The notes: generated by a model not told the origin, from the sequence alone. A DNA stretch of 64,000 nucleotides from an uncultured Kordiimonas sp. (GCA_947503575.1 CANNDZ010000001.1:124001-188000); one strand, 5' to 3'. Positions 1 to 9,029 are shown, counted from the first letter of the stretch. Numbers and translations: made by a program.

Positions 1-1381
1 CGACATTACCTTCGGTATCAAACTTGGTCAGGAACACATCCTGTTCTGACGCGGTGTTCAACTGGTGCCCAAAACTGCCCTCTGACGTGCCGACCACATA
101 AATACCGCCATCACTATCAACGGCAACACGCGAACCAACCGTATTGGCGTTAACCCGATCGTCGCTGTTAACATTTGTGATGGACGACGTATTGTCTTCC
201 TCTTCCGTTGTGCTGCTCGTATCACTGTCGCTGGTGACATCTGCCGCCGCATCAGACAAAAACTGATCGCGCAGCGAAGCAATCTCCGGGTCGATATCGT
301 CTTCTTCCTGCTCCGAAACCACACCTTTTATCTCGGTCGCTTCATAGTCAATGGCGGCAAATGACGTGGTGTCGTCCAGCGCAATGGTTCCATCAATGCT
401 ATTAAATTCGCTAATACGACTGGTAACCGCAAAGTCTTCATCAAGCTGGCTAACTGCCGACACTGCATAAAGAGTTGGCTCCGCAACGGCAGCAGACAGC
501 GTGACTTCTTCCGTAATGGTACCTTCAATTTTTATCCCGTATCGTCCGGTATCGTTATTGCGCACAACATTGAACCGCGTCTGGTTTTTGACAAACTCTT
601 CCCCCTCATCGTCAATATCCGTCAGGGCTTCGATTTGGGTGTTGATCTGCGCCACGATGTTATTGAGGGTCAAGTCGCCGCTGATAGCGCTCAAGTCGAC
701 AACAATCTGATCAGTGCTACCGTTTTTCTCAATAGATACGGTAAAGGTTTCGGTGCCGGTCAAACCCGCCAAGGCTTCGTCCGGGCTTTCAGCAATAAAA
801 GATCCGTCTGTTTCAGTCTCGTTTTTACCGGTGCGTGTTGCTGCCTCAACGTTGTACTCTTTTTCGCCGAGGAAAATATCCAACTTGTCCAGCTCGGTAG
901 AAGAAAGATAGTCGCGCACTTCTGAAAGGCCCAACTGAAACTGTTCATCAAGCCGTTCCAGCGATGCGTCAAGGGTGCCATCTTCTGACGCATACTCCGC
1001 CAAAATCCGCAAGTTGGACAAAGCGTTGAACAAAACGAACGTGGCAGTTTGGTCAACGTCGTCAGACACTGATTCAAGCACAGGGTCATCCAGATCAATA
1101 AAGCTTGTCAGTTCACGGACTTCGCGTATCTGCTCGTTGATCGTTGATGTTTCTTCCGGGATTTGCCACGGCGGAATAACGGCAGGCCCATCATCGCGAC
1201 CAAAAGAGAACTGGGCTGAACGCTGGTCTGCTGAAAGACTGTTAAGGCTGATCCGGGTAAGCTGGGCCTGTGCATCGGCAGCAATCAGCGCACTGCTGAT
1301 ACCCACAATCTGCGGACGAAATGACTGCTCTTGAGCAACGCCAAACAATCCGCCAGAATTTTGTGGTCCAAAAAATGCCAT
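1..1381 (-). CDS. SBBP-repeat / flagellin-motif protein, N-terminal part (FlaEY-like)
   Basis: An open frame of 460 codons starts with ATG at 1381 and runs off the left edge without a stop, so only the N-terminal part is visible. It begins MAFFGPQNSGGLFG, with no signal peptide. Residues about 200-260 (SIEKNGSTDQIVVDLS, then TLNNIVAQINTQIEAL) resemble the flagellin IN motif. A Ser/Thr/Asp/Glu-rich linker follows, and near the edge a beta-propeller-type SBBP unit begins (VAVDSDGGIYVVGTSEG, then DVFLTKFDTEGNV). From memory, this combination resembles the Caulobacter/Maricaulis FlaEY regulatory protein, which affects flagellin assembly; that assignment is inference. A weak purine-rich stretch (gagtgga) precedes the ATG. 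No flagellar genes are visible in the window, so the context to the left would decide. Confidence 0.65.
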   Translation of the reverse strand, partial: MAFFGPQNSGGLFGVAQEQSFRPQIVGISSALIAADAQAQLTRISLNSLSADQRSAQFSFGRDDGPAVIPPWQIPEETSTINEQIREVRELTSFIDLDDPVLESVSDDVDQTATFVLFNALSNLRILAEYASEDGTLDASLERLDEQFQLGLSEVRDYLSSTELDKLDIFLGEKEYNVEAATRTGKNETETDGSFIAESPDEALAGLTGTETFTVSIEKNGSTDQIVVDLSAISGDLTLNNIVAQINTQIEALTDIDDEGEEFVKNQTRFNVVRNNDTGRYGIKIEGTITEEVTLSAAVAEPTLYAVSAVSQLDEDFAVTSRISEFNSIDGTIALDDTTSFAAIDYEATEIKGVVSEQEEDDIDPEIASLRDQFLSDAAADVTSDSDTSSTTEEEDNTSSITNVNSDDRVNANTVGSRVAVDSDGGIYVVGTSEGSFGHQLNTASEQDVFLTKFDTEGNV

Positions 1382-1572
1382 CCACTCAGCTTTCTCGCTC
1401 GTTTCACCCGATTGCTAAACGGCCACTGCCCGGCATATTTTGCCTACCCGGCAATAAATACCGCTATGAATTCTCAAATCGAAACAAACGACTCGAAAAA
1501 TCAGGCAATAAGTGCCGCCCAATTGCAAATCAGGCGATTTCTGCTTACATGTCTTGCAAAGATTGTGACAAA

Positions 1573-1590
1573 GCCGGGGTTAACCCCGGC
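1573..1590. repeat. perfect 18-bp palindrome upstream of yggT
   Basis: GCCGGGGTTAACCCCGGC reads the same on both strands. It lies 35 bp before the yggT start and about 190 bp upstream of the divergent SBBP gene. It has no T-run, so a Rho-independent terminator is unlikely. It could be an operator or a hairpin in the yggT leader. Confidence 0.6.
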
Positions 1591-1625
1591 GATGCTTGTA
1601 ATAGACGACAAAAGGGACGATCAAA

Positions 1626-1940
1626 ATGACTGCGCTTTTTTGGCTTATCGATGCTGTGCTTGGCTTCTATTATTTCTTACTGATTGTTACCATCATCATG
1701 AGTTGGCTCGTTACTTTTGGCATTATCAACAGCTATCAGCCGTTTGTACAAAGCATACAACGCTTCCTGTATGCAGTGACCGAACCCGCCCTTATGCCCA
1801 TTCGCAGAACATTGGGCCGGTTTTTACCCAATTTGGGTGGTATCGATATTTCACCAATTATCCTGATTTTTCTGATTTTTGCTCTCAGGGTTTTGCTGCG
1901 CAGTGATATTGCGCCTTTGTTTGGTATCTACGCCTATTAG
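1626..1940 (+). CDS. yggT: YggT family membrane protein
   Basis: A 104-residue integral membrane protein of the YggT family (usual length about 100). Two hydrophobic blocks (residues about 5-32 and 74-95) flank the family's conserved centre with a TEPALMPIRRTLGRFLP stretch. Members are implicated in cell division or membrane and osmotic homeostasis, but no biochemical activity is settled. The start is ATG preceded by aaagggacga. It sits 220 bp upstream of folD in the same direction. In many proteobacteria a DUF167 (YggU) gene follows yggT; none with the family's features is readable in the gap here. Confidence 0.85.
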   Translation: MTALFWLIDAVLGFYYFLLIVTIIMSWLVTFGIINSYQPFVQSIQRFLYAVTEPALMPIRRTLGRFLPNLGGIDISPIILIFLIFALRVLLRSDIAPLFGIYAY

Positions 1941-2160
1941 ACCCCGCGGTTATTGGCATGGCAGACAGATAGCTTTTCTGCAAAAACTGCAGTTGCTCCA
2001 ATCGTTCATTCGGATTATAGCGGGGCAATAACCCAGCAAAAAATGCTGTTTTTAACAGGCACGACACGTCGCCTGCTGACCGAGACAACGTTTCATGTCG
2101 GGTTGAATTTGCCAACAAACCGGGGCGCAAGTCTCGCCTGCACATGTCTGGAGCGCAACC

Positions 2161-3045
2161 ATGCCTGCCACTTTGATCGACGGTAAAGCCTTTGCTCAAA
2201 AAGTACGGGATCGTGTTGCCGAAAGTGTTGCGGCCCTCAAGGCGTCGCACGGTATAACTCCGGGGTTGGCGGTTATCATCGTTGGTCATGATCCGGCCAG
2301 CCAGGTCTATGTCCGCAACAAGGTTCGCCAAACCGCCGAAGTCGGCATGAATAGCTTCCATTTTGAAATGGACAGCACCGTTGACCAGAAAACACTGATA
2401 GCAAAAGTCCGCGAGCTTAATGAAGACCCTTCGGTAAACGGTATTCTGGTTCAGTTGCCGCTGCCAAAACACATTGATGAAGCGGCAGTGATTGAAGCCA
2501 TTGACCCCAAAAAGGACGTTGACGGCTTTCATGTTATCAACTCCGGCCTTCTCGCGACGGGCGGGGGTGGCATGGTGCCCTGCACACCGCTCGGTTGCCT
2601 AATGATGCTGGAAGACCACTTGGGCGACATGAGCGGCCTGAAAGCTGTGATAGTCGGGCGGTCCAATATCGTTGGCAAACCTATGGCGCAACTGCTGCTT
2701 GATGCAAATTGCACGGTCACTGTTGCACACAGCCGAACCAAAGACCTGCCCGCCGAAGTTGCGGCCGCAGATATCATTGTTGCGGCCGTTGGGCGACCGG
2801 AGATGATCAAAGGGAGCTGGATAAAGCCGGGGGCAACCGTGATTGATGTGGGCATCAACGGCATACCGGCGCCAGAGCGTGGTGACGGCAAAACACGGCT
2901 TGTTGGTGATGTTGAATTTGCAGCAGCATGCAATCGGGCTGGGGCCATTACCCCAGTGCCGGGCGGCGTTGGTCCCATGACAATCGCCTGTCTGTTGAAA
3001 AACACGGTCACTGCGACTTTAAAACAGCATAACATTGATGCCTAA
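2161..3045 (+). CDS. folD: Bifunctional methylenetetrahydrofolate dehydrogenase / cyclohydrolase
   Basis: FolD interconverts 5,10-methylene-THF, 5,10-methenyl-THF and 10-formyl-THF in the cytosol, using NADP(H), to supply one-carbon units for purines and formyl-Met. The protein is 294 residues, the normal length. Catalytic Tyr50 and Lys54 lie in VYVRNKVRQ. The ILVQLPLP motif, the [12 protein letters not shown] dinucleotide-binding loop and the C-terminal [10 protein letters not shown] signature are all present. The ATG follows a ctggagcgcaacc ribosome binding site. It is probably cotranscribed with the MarC-family gene 51 bp downstream and perhaps with yggT upstream. Confidence 0.97.
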   Translation: MPATLIDGKAFAQKVRDRVAESVAALKASHGITPGLAVIIVGHDPASQVYVRNKVRQTAEVGMNSFHFEMDSTVDQKTLIAKVRELNEDPSVNGILVQLPLPKHIDEAAVIEAIDPKKDVDGFHVINSGLLATGGGGMVPCTPLGCLMMLEDHLGDMSGLKAVIVGRSNIVGKPMAQLLLDANCTVTVAHSRTKDLPAEVAAADIIVAAVGRPEMIKGSWIKPGATVIDVGINGIPAPERGDGKTRLVGDVEFAAACNRAGAITPVPGGVGPMTIACLLKNTVTATLKQHNIDA

Positions 3046-3096
3046 CCTTCATAGCTGACCCCTACACTTGAGCCTGGGTCATAACGGAGACACACT

Positions 3097-3720
3097 GTGT
3101 ACGAGATATTCATTTCAGCGTTCATCGCCTTGTTTGTGATTGTCGACCCGATCGGCATCGCACCGGTTTTTGCTGGCCTGACACAAGGGGCACCATCCGC
3201 CTTTCAGCGAAAAATGGCCATCAAAGGCGTTTTTATCGGCACACTGATTTTGGTGTTTTTCGCCTTCATGGGGAAACCGTTCCTGGGCGCACTTGGTATT
3301 TCCATTGATGCTCTGCGGGTCGCGGGGGGCCTGATGCTGTTTATCATTGCGCTGGAAATGGTTTTTGAAAAACGCCAGGAACGCAAACGCGAAGCGGCTG
3401 AAAAAATGGATGATTTTTTCGAGGATGTTTCCGTGTTTCCCGTTGCTCTGCCGCTGTTAGCTGGCCCCGGGGCCATCACCACCATCATGCTGGCCGTGGC
3501 AGACGCAGGGACCGACCTAACGGCACAGTTTGCGGTTACAGCCGCCCTGTTGGTGGTAATGGTAATCAGCCTGATTGTATTTTTGGCTGCAGGACCGGTG
3601 ATGCGCCTGATGGGCCCGACCGTTAATGCCGTCCTGACCCGGTTATTGGGGGTTATATTGGCGGCACTCGCCACCCAGTTTATTCTGGACGGCCTTAAAA
3701 GCGCCTTTACGGGCGGATAG
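3097..3720 (+). CDS. MarC family (UPF0056) integral membrane protein
   Basis: A 207-residue membrane protein with about six hydrophobic segments. The family hallmark FVIVDPIGIAPVFAGLT is near the N-terminus and PLLAGPGAITTIML is in the middle. MarC-like proteins were once linked to multiple antibiotic resistance, but that link was withdrawn and their substrate is unknown. The start is GTG, chosen because ggaga lies 6 bases upstream and the protein then begins at the usual family N-terminus (MYEIFISAFIALF). It follows folD by 51 bp, so the two are likely cotranscribed. It converges on the GST gene with only 19 bp between them. Confidence 0.9.
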   Translation: MYEIFISAFIALFVIVDPIGIAPVFAGLTQGAPSAFQRKMAIKGVFIGTLILVFFAFMGKPFLGALGISIDALRVAGGLMLFIIALEMVFEKRQERKREAAEKMDDFFEDVSVFPVALPLLAGPGAITTIMLAVADAGTDLTAQFAVTAALLVVMVISLIVFLAAGPVMRLMGPTVNAVLTRLLGVILAALATQFILDGLKSAFTGG

Positions 3721-3739
3721 AATTTTACCGCCCCCCAGG

Positions 3740-4330
3740 CTAATCGCGGGGATTTGTCGCTTTCATATCGTCTTTCTGGCACACGTCTTCAAACCATGCA
3801 GCGGTTTTGGGATAGTGATCTTTCCAGTTGACCTCCGGCACCCTAAAGCACAGATAATCCAGCGCCGCAGCGGTTGCCATTGCATCCAGCCGCCAATGTT
3901 CCAGGGCCTGCACAGCGCCGTCTTCCAAATGAGCCAGCGCCCGATTGATCGCCGCATGCCAGCGGTCCTGCCAATAAGATGAGCGCTGTTCTTCTGGTCG
4001 GTTGTTTTCGAGGAAAATAGAGAGCGCGGCATCCATTATACCATCAGCAAGGGCCTGCCGTTTCAACACTTCGGTCTTGGCGCGGCCTGTATCGTTCATG
4101 CCTGCACGATCCAGCAGAAACTCAACAATCACCCGGCTGTCGAACAAGGCGGGTTCACCCTCGACCAAAAGCGTAGGAATTTTTGAAAGGGGATTGGCAT
4201 GTAAAAAATCTTCACCGGGCTCAAGCGGGTTTACCGGTACAAGCTTGATGTCGTCCATCAACCCCAGATGGCGCGCCACCAACAACACTTTTCGTGTGTA
4301 GGGCGACGTTTTTGAATAAAAAAGCTGCAT
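3740..4330 (-). CDS. Glutathione S-transferase family protein
   Basis: A 196-residue soluble GST. The N-terminal thioredoxin-fold domain (residues 1-75) begins MQLFYSKTSPYTRKVLL, with the Ser/Thr-rich active-site loop of bacterial GSTs, cis-proline IPTL, and the glutathione-binding ALFDSRVIVEFL. The C-terminal half is all-helical. The substrate cannot be read from sequence; conjugation or reduction of electrophiles with glutathione is the family role. It is transcribed alone, and the divergent neighbour is the DUF3108 gene 204 bp away. That intergenic stretch (4331-4534) shows no further gene. Confidence 0.88.
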   Translation of the reverse strand: MQLFYSKTSPYTRKVLLVARHLGLMDDIKLVPVNPLEPGEDFLHANPLSKIPTLLVEGEPALFDSRVIVEFLLDRAGMNDTGRAKTEVLKRQALADGIMDAALSIFLENNRPEEQRSSYWQDRWHAAINRALAHLEDGAVQALEHWRLDAMATAAALDYLCFRVPEVNWKDHYPKTAAWFEDVCQKDDMKATNPRD

Positions 4331-4534
4331 TTTTGTGGACTTTTCCTCTGGAAATTACGGTTTATGAGACCCACGCAACCATGATGTGGCGTGTTTTTGG
4401 ACAAAACAAGGCTTTTCGAAAGTAGCCGCACCTAAACGACTGACAGAGCCTTTAAACCAAAGTCCGTGTGGGGTTAGCTGCGCGCACAGCATAAATTCAA
4501 AGCAGGGCAGCAAACATCAGGGTAAGGGATCATC

Positions 4535-5248
4535 ATGAACCATAAATATGCAGTGGCATGTGCCGTATGCATCATGAGCACGTCAGTATTTGCACAAAGT
4601 GACAATTGGCGCTCGCTGATTGACATGGACCGCGCCGACGTCAGTAAATTTTCAATGAAGATGATCAATGACGGTGCGGACGTTGGCAGCATGACTTACG
4701 GCTGGCAACAAGACGGCAACACCTATGTGATTAAAGACCGCACGGAAATGCAGCCGAATATTTTGGAAACAGCAACCGGTGTGATTGATGCCCGCAGTCT
4801 ACTGCCAATCAGCAACGATATTGATTTTGCCGTCGGCAAGGACCGAACCGTATTTGATGTAGAGTGGCAAGAGGGCGCCTTAAAAGGCGAGGTTGTCATG
4901 CAGAAGGAGGGAGGTGACCCACGAATTGTAGATGTCAGCAACGCAGATCATCCCGCAAGTGCGCTGCGGCTAAGCATCTTTGGCCTGATTGCAGGGCTGC
5001 CGCTTCGTGAGGATTTTTCAGTCAGCCTGCCTTGGTATAATACGCTGTCAAACACCGTGGAGACCATCACGCTGGCGCACACCGGGTTTGAAACGGTTGA
5101 AACGCCTGCCGGCACCTTTGAAACCCATAAAGTTCATATCCAGAACGGCACACCGGAAAACATGGTGTATGTCACAACCACCCTGCCACAGCGCATTGTG
5201 CGGATTGATGTGCTTGGGCAACCCATGCATTTTGAACGCTTGCCGTGA
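4535..5248 (+). CDS. DUF3108 domain-containing exported protein
   Basis: A 237-residue protein with a signal peptide (MNHKYAVACAVCIMSTSVFA, probable cleavage before QSDNW). The remainder is beta-rich, with the DUF3108 pattern: YGWQQDGNTYVIKD near the N-terminus, ETVETPAGTFETHKVHI in the C-terminal third, and a final VRIDVLG strand. DUF3108 proteins are periplasmic or outer-membrane-associated beta proteins of unknown function. The ATG is preceded by gggtaaggga. The gene converges on ytoQ with a 3-bp gap. I cannot assign a substrate. Confidence 0.8.
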   Translation: MNHKYAVACAVCIMSTSVFAQSDNWRSLIDMDRADVSKFSMKMINDGADVGSMTYGWQQDGNTYVIKDRTEMQPNILETATGVIDARSLLPISNDIDFAVGKDRTVFDVEWQEGALKGEVVMQKEGGDPRIVDVSNADHPASALRLSIFGLIAGLPLREDFSVSLPWYNTLSNTVETITLAHTGFETVETPAGTFETHKVHIQNGTPENMVYVTTTLPQRIVRIDVLGQPMHFERLP

Positions 5249-5251
5249 TAG

Positions 5252-5713
5252 CTAACGCTCCAGCTTGCCCGAGATAACATACGCCAGAATTCTGGCCACT
5301 TGGGCCGGGGTTTCGCAGGTGGCCATGGCCGCGCCGTCCACTTCCTTCAGCGCATGCGTGACCTCGGGCGGGTGCTGAACGATCAGGCTTTTACCGAGCG
5401 CGGCAGCGTACCCTGCGTCAAACGCCGCGTTCCACTGACGGTATTTTTCGCCAAATCGCACCACAACAATATCGGCATCTTCAATCAATTTTCGCGTGCG
5501 GATGGCATTGACCTTAGCGCCCATATGATCGCGCCAAAAATTGCTTTCTGGTTCCCCCAGAATAACAGCACCGGCATCATCGCTGTCTTCGTGAATGGTC
5601 ACGGGGCCTGTAAATGTTACCGGCAAATCATGGGCTTTGGCAGCCTCTTCAATGTCGCTGCGCCAGTCACTGTGAATTTCGCCGGATAGGTAAACAGTCC
5701 AGTTAGTCATCAT
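5252..5713 (-). CDS. ytoQ: YtoQ family protein
   Basis: A 153-residue cytosolic protein of the YtoQ family, related in fold to nucleoside 2-deoxyribosyltransferase-like proteins. Visible conserved blocks are TVYLSGEIHSDWR, FTGPVTIHEDSDDAG, NFWRDHMGAKVNAIRTR, VVVRFGEKYRQWNAAFDAGYAAALGK (whose RQWN-AFDAG core is the family signature) and IVQHPPEVTHALKEVD. No activity is established for the family. A gaggag element sits upstream of a double ATG, and either Met could start translation. It is the last gene of an argG / AEC transporter / ytoQ run, spaced 21 bp from the transporter. Confidence 0.87.
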   Translation of the reverse strand: MMTNWTVYLSGEIHSDWRSDIEEAAKAHDLPVTFTGPVTIHEDSDDAGAVILGEPESNFWRDHMGAKVNAIRTRKLIEDADIVVVRFGEKYRQWNAAFDAGYAAALGKSLIVQHPPEVTHALKEVDGAAMATCETPAQVARILAYVISGKLER

Positions 5714-5734
5714 ATTCTCCTCTTCATTGGGGCC

Positions 5735-6673
5735 TCAGGTGCCTGTGCCGAGCCATACAAGCAAACCCGACAATGTCAAAAGCGACCCTGCCGTTGATAC
5801 CACCACGGTGGTCGCCGCACGGCGGGAGCCAATGCCGTACTGCTCGCCGAAGGTGTAAGCCACCATACCGGTTGGCAGGGCCGCCGTTAGTGTTGCAACA
5901 CCCACCCACAAATCCGGCAGCGAGAGCACAAAATATGTCATGGTGAACACCAGCATGGGTAGCAGCATAAGCTTGAAGGCAACAGCAATCATTGCCTGCT
6001 TCATATCACCAGCAATTTTAAAACCGGCGATGGCAACCCCGGCGGCAAACAACCCTGTTGGCGCCGCCGACTGCGCAGGCAGAGCCAAAACCCGGTCCAG
6101 CCATTCTGGAAACGGCAACCCCAGCGCCGACCAGCTAAGCCCGGACACCAGCGCCAGCAAAAGCGGGTTTTGGCCAAGGCTCGCAACAGTTTTCCGCATC
6201 ACACCCGGGCCACCCGGCGTGCGGTTCGCGCGTTCGGCAATAATGGTCGTGATCGTCAGCAACGTCAGGCTGTGAAAACTCAGGATAACCAGCAGAAGGC
6301 GTACGCCCTCGGTGCCAAAGGCCCCTTCCAAAATAGGAATGCCTATAAACCCGCCATTGGCAAAACAGGAAGAGAGCGCAAACACGCCCTGCTCAGCGGC
6401 TGAGAGTTTGAACACAAACCGGGACACAAGGACCGCCAGCGCATAAAGCGCCAGCAATGCGGAATAATACCCAAGAACCAGCAGCAGTTCGTCGGCTTGC
6501 GGCAGGGTTGCGGGCGCAACCGACCGGAACATCAACGCCGGAATGGCCACATACCAGACGAACGCAATCAAAATACCGCTGGACCCCGCCGGAAACAGGC
6601 GCGTTTTCCCCAACCCAAACCCAACCAACATGATCAGGAACACCGGCGCAATAATAAGAAAGACGTCGCCCAT
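5735..6673 (-). CDS. AEC family transporter
   Basis: A 312-residue membrane protein with about ten hydrophobic segments, beginning MGDVFLIIAPVFLIMLVGFGLGK. This N-terminus and the mid-protein inverted repeat (for example SGLSWSALGLPFPEWLDR, then APTGLFAAGVAIAG) are typical of the auxin efflux carrier (AEC) superfamily, which exports organic anions in bacteria. The substrate is not predictable. It lies 33 bp downstream of argG and 21 bp upstream of ytoQ, so a three-gene operon is likely; a link to arginine metabolism is possible but only inferred from position. Confidence 0.88.
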   Translation of the reverse strand: MGDVFLIIAPVFLIMLVGFGLGKTRLFPAGSSGILIAFVWYVAIPALMFRSVAPATLPQADELLLVLGYYSALLALYALAVLVSRFVFKLSAAEQGVFALSSCFANGGFIGIPILEGAFGTEGVRLLLVILSFHSLTLLTITTIIAERANRTPGGPGVMRKTVASLGQNPLLLALVSGLSWSALGLPFPEWLDRVLALPAQSAAPTGLFAAGVAIAGFKIAGDMKQAMIAVAFKLMLLPMLVFTMTYFVLSLPDLWVGVATLTAALPTGMVAYTFGEQYGIGSRRAATTVVVSTAGSLLTLSGLLVWLGTGT

Positions 6674-6706
6674 ACGGGTAGCTAATTCCTACTTCTGGCT
6701 TTTGAC

Positions 6707-7942
6707 CTATTCGTAGCTTGGTGGTTCTGTAATTTTGCCGCGCTGCTTCAACAGCTGCAGGCGAAGTGCATTCAGCTTAATGAAGCCTTCTGCATCGCGC
6801 TGATCATAAACACTGTCTTCCTCAAACGTCACATGTTCCATGGAATACAGGCTGTAGGGGCTTTTGCGGCCAACCACGTGCGCCGCCCCCTTGAAGAGCA
6901 TCAGCCGCACGGTCCCGGCGACAAACTCCTGGCTTTTGTCAATCAGCGCCTGCATCATCTCGCGTTCGGGGCTGAACCAGAAACCGTTGTAAATCGCCTC
7001 AGCATATTTGGGCATGATCTCGTCTTTCAGATGCATGGCCCCTTTATCAAGCGTGATTTGTTCGATGCCCCTGTGCGCGGCCAACAAAATTGTGCCGCCA
7101 GGCGTTTCATAAATGCCGCGTGACTTCATTCCAACAAAGCGGTTTTCAAGCAGGTCAAGCCTGCCAATGCCGTGTTTGCGGCCATACTCGTTCAGCGCCG
7201 TCAACAGAGTGGCGGGGCTCATGGCAACACCGTTTATGCCCACCGCGTCGCCCTTTTCAAACTCAACATCGATATATTCAGGCTCGTTCGGGGCATCCGT
7301 AACCGGGTCGTTGGTGCGACTGTAAACATATTCCTCTGCCGGGTCCCACGGGTCCTCCAATGCCTTGCCTTCGCTTGACGTGTGCAACAGGTTGGCGTCT
7401 ACGCTAAACGGGCTTTCGCCGCGCTTGTCTTTGGGCACCGGGATCTGGTGTTTTTCGGCAAAGGCAATCAGCGCTGTGCGCGAAGACAGGTCCCATTCCC
7501 GCCAGGGTGCAATCACCTTGATGTTAGGGTTCAGGCCATAATAACCCAGTTCAAACCGGACCTGATCGTTGCCCTTGCCAGTCGCGCCGTGACACACGGC
7601 ATCTGCGCCGGTCTCGGCGGCAATTTCAATCTGGCGCTTGGCAATCAGGGGACGTGCAATGGCCGTACCCAACAGGTACAACCCCTCATAGACCGTGTTG
7701 GCGCGGAACATGGGGAACACATAGTCTCGCACAAAATCTTCGCGCAGGTCTTCGATATAAATTTCCTTGATGCCCAGCATCTCGGCTTTTTTGCGCGCTG
7801 GCTCCAGTTCTTCACCCTGACCCAAATCAGCCGTGAAGGTCACCACTTCACAGTCGTAGGTAACCTGCAACCACTTGAGGATGATTGAGGTATCAAGCCC
7901 GCCTGAATAGGCAAGCACCACTTTGTTGATTTTATCAGCCAT
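6707..7942 (-). CDS. argG: Argininosuccinate synthase
   Basis: ArgG joins citrulline and aspartate with ATP to give argininosuccinate, the penultimate step of arginine synthesis. The protein has 411 residues, the normal length. The N-type ATP pyrophosphatase loop [10 protein letters not shown] is at residues 10-19, with downstream blocks [22 protein letters not shown] and DSPYSL-like [17 protein letters not shown] chose the ATG at 7942 (MADKINKV), which has ggagcactcccctc in front; an in-frame GTG at 7966 would add eight residues and has no better site. The gene is divergent from the MerR regulator, with 240 bp of shared upstream DNA, and heads the argG / AEC / ytoQ run. Confidence 0.97.
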   Translation of the reverse strand: MADKINKVVLAYSGGLDTSIILKWLQVTYDCEVVTFTADLGQGEELEPARKKAEMLGIKEIYIEDLREDFVRDYVFPMFRANTVYEGLYLLGTAIARPLIAKRQIEIAAETGADAVCHGATGKGNDQVRFELGYYGLNPNIKVIAPWREWDLSSRTALIAFAEKHQIPVPKDKRGESPFSVDANLLHTSSEGKALEDPWDPAEEYVYSRTNDPVTDAPNEPEYIDVEFEKGDAVGINGVAMSPATLLTALNEYGRKHGIGRLDLLENRFVGMKSRGIYETPGGTILLAAHRGIEQITLDKGAMHLKDEIMPKYAEAIYNGFWFSPEREMMQALIDKSQEFVAGTVRLMLFKGAAHVVGRKSPYSLYSMEHVTFEEDSVYDQRDAEGFIKLNALRLQLLKQRGKITEPPSYE

Positions 7943-8128
7943 GAGGGGAGTGCTCCGGTCTTTCACGTTTTATCAAATATGGCAGCATGGGTATAGCGCC
8001 GCGAGTATAGGCCTGCCCGCTTTGTCGTCAATCGCTGTAACAGGCTTAATTTATCTGGTCCGGCACCAGAAAAACTAATCTCAATCGGCAGGCACTGACC
8101 ATTTTAGCGAGAGTGTGTAAAAAAGAGC

Positions 8129-8149
8129 TTGCCCCTGACGTAACGTCAG
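8129..8149 (+). promoter_or_regulatory. MerR-type operator in the MerR-regulator promoter
   Basis: A -35-like TTGCCC (8129-8134) is followed at once by a perfect 7-bp inverted repeat, CTGACGT-A-ACGTCAG (8135-8149). GACGT-ACGTC dyads placed just downstream of a -35 are typical for MerR-family operators, where a spacer of about 19 bp is distorted on activation. The corresponding -10 is A-rich and poor. Autoregulation of the gene starting at 8184 is the simplest reading. Confidence 0.7.
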
Positions 8150-8183
8150 CTCCCAAAAAAAAGGGTGTGGAAAGGAATGCAGC

Positions 8184-8954
8184 ATGAGACTTTTGTCAAT
8201 TGGCGAAGTCGCCAAACAAACAGGCCTCACGATAAGAAGTTTGCGACACTACGAACAGGTGGGGCTGCTTGAACCCCAGCGCACCGAGGCACGACAACGC
8301 GCCTATGCTTACCGTGACATCACCCGCCTGCAGCATATCCAGATGCTGAAACGCACCGGCCTGACGCTGACACAGATAAAAAGACTGATCCAGAACACGC
8401 ATTGGCAAGCACGTGATGTTCTGAAAATGCAGCGCGACCTTGCAGCACAAGAACTTGAAAAGGCCAAGGCAAAATTGTCGCTGCTGGATGAAGCACTGGA
8501 CTGCGTATCAGCCGGTGAACCTGCAGACCTTTCCACGCTTTGCAACATTATCAGAATGGGAGACCACGCAATGAGCGAGGAAAAATGGCAAAAAGTCTGG
8601 GACAAATTCTACACAGACGAAGAGCAGGAACGCTGGAAAGCTGCAAAAGAAAAACTGGGTGAAGGCGCTATTAGAGAACAGGAGCAAAAATGGCCAGCGC
8701 TGTTGGCGCGCACCGAAGCGCTTGTGGGCACAGACCCGGCATCACCAGAAGCGTTGGAGCTGGTGCGCGAATGGAACGCCGTGACGCAAGCCATCTATGA
8801 CATTGACCCAGTGCTAACCGAAAGCGCCGCCAAGCTTTATGACAATATGGACGACTGGCCGAAGGACGGTCCAGAACCGCCTTTTTCAAAAGAAGTCTGG
8901 GCATTTGTTAAGGCGGCAGATGCTGCGCTGAAAGCGGCGGAGCAAAACCAATAG
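8184..8954 (+). CDS. MerR family regulator with TipAS-like C-terminal domain
   Basis: A 256-residue transcription factor. Residues 1-70 form the MerR winged helix-turn-helix (LLSIGEVAKQTGLTIRSLRH, then YEQVGLLEP and RLQHIQMLKRTG). A coiled coil occupies about 70-115. The C-terminal part (about 130-250) has the TipAS antibiotic-recognition pattern: a Trp-rich WQKVWDKFYTDEEQERWK helix and later WPALLARTEALVGTDPASPEA. TipAS domains bind thiopeptides, albicidin or similar drugs and thereby activate transcription. No efflux pump is adjacent; the next gene (a GST) is convergent. The operator upstream suggests autoactivation. The start ATG has gtggaaaggaatgc in front. Confidence 0.88.
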   Translation: MRLLSIGEVAKQTGLTIRSLRHYEQVGLLEPQRTEARQRAYAYRDITRLQHIQMLKRTGLTLTQIKRLIQNTHWQARDVLKMQRDLAAQELEKAKAKLSLLDEALDCVSAGEPADLSTLCNIIRMGDHAMSEEKWQKVWDKFYTDEEQERWKAAKEKLGEGAIREQEQKWPALLARTEALVGTDPASPEALELVREWNAVTQAIYDIDPVLTESAAKLYDNMDDWPKDGPEPPFSKEVWAFVKAADAALKAAEQNQ

Positions 8955-8974
8955 TCTGTAATACTGTTTGGGCT

Positions 8975-9001
8975 GAGGTGCGACGGGAACAGTCGCACCT
9001 C
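8975..9001. terminator. Hairpin between convergent MerR and GST genes
   Basis: GAGGTGCGAC (8975-8984), a 7-base loop, and GTCGCACCTC (8992-9001) form a perfect 10-bp stem between two convergent genes. No U-run follows on either strand, so it is only a probable bidirectional stop or an RNA-end-protecting hairpin. Confidence 0.55.
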
Positions 9002-9029
9002 GCTAACCAAAAACCATAGACGGTCAGGT

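Noticed and set aside
1331-1906. 191-codon plus-strand frame overlapping yggT
   Set aside because: It overlaps yggT in another frame, has no recognisable domain, and yggT is clearly the real gene.
1953-2186. 77-codon frame between yggT and folD, considered as the missing DUF167 gene
   Set aside because: None of the DUF167 conserved residues is readable; it overlaps the folD start and has no ribosome binding site.
1885-2532. 215-codon minus-strand frame over folD
   Set aside because: Antisense to the clear folD gene, with no domain.
7382-7888. 168-codon plus-strand frame over argG
   Set aside because: Antisense to argG; a shadow of its codon bias.
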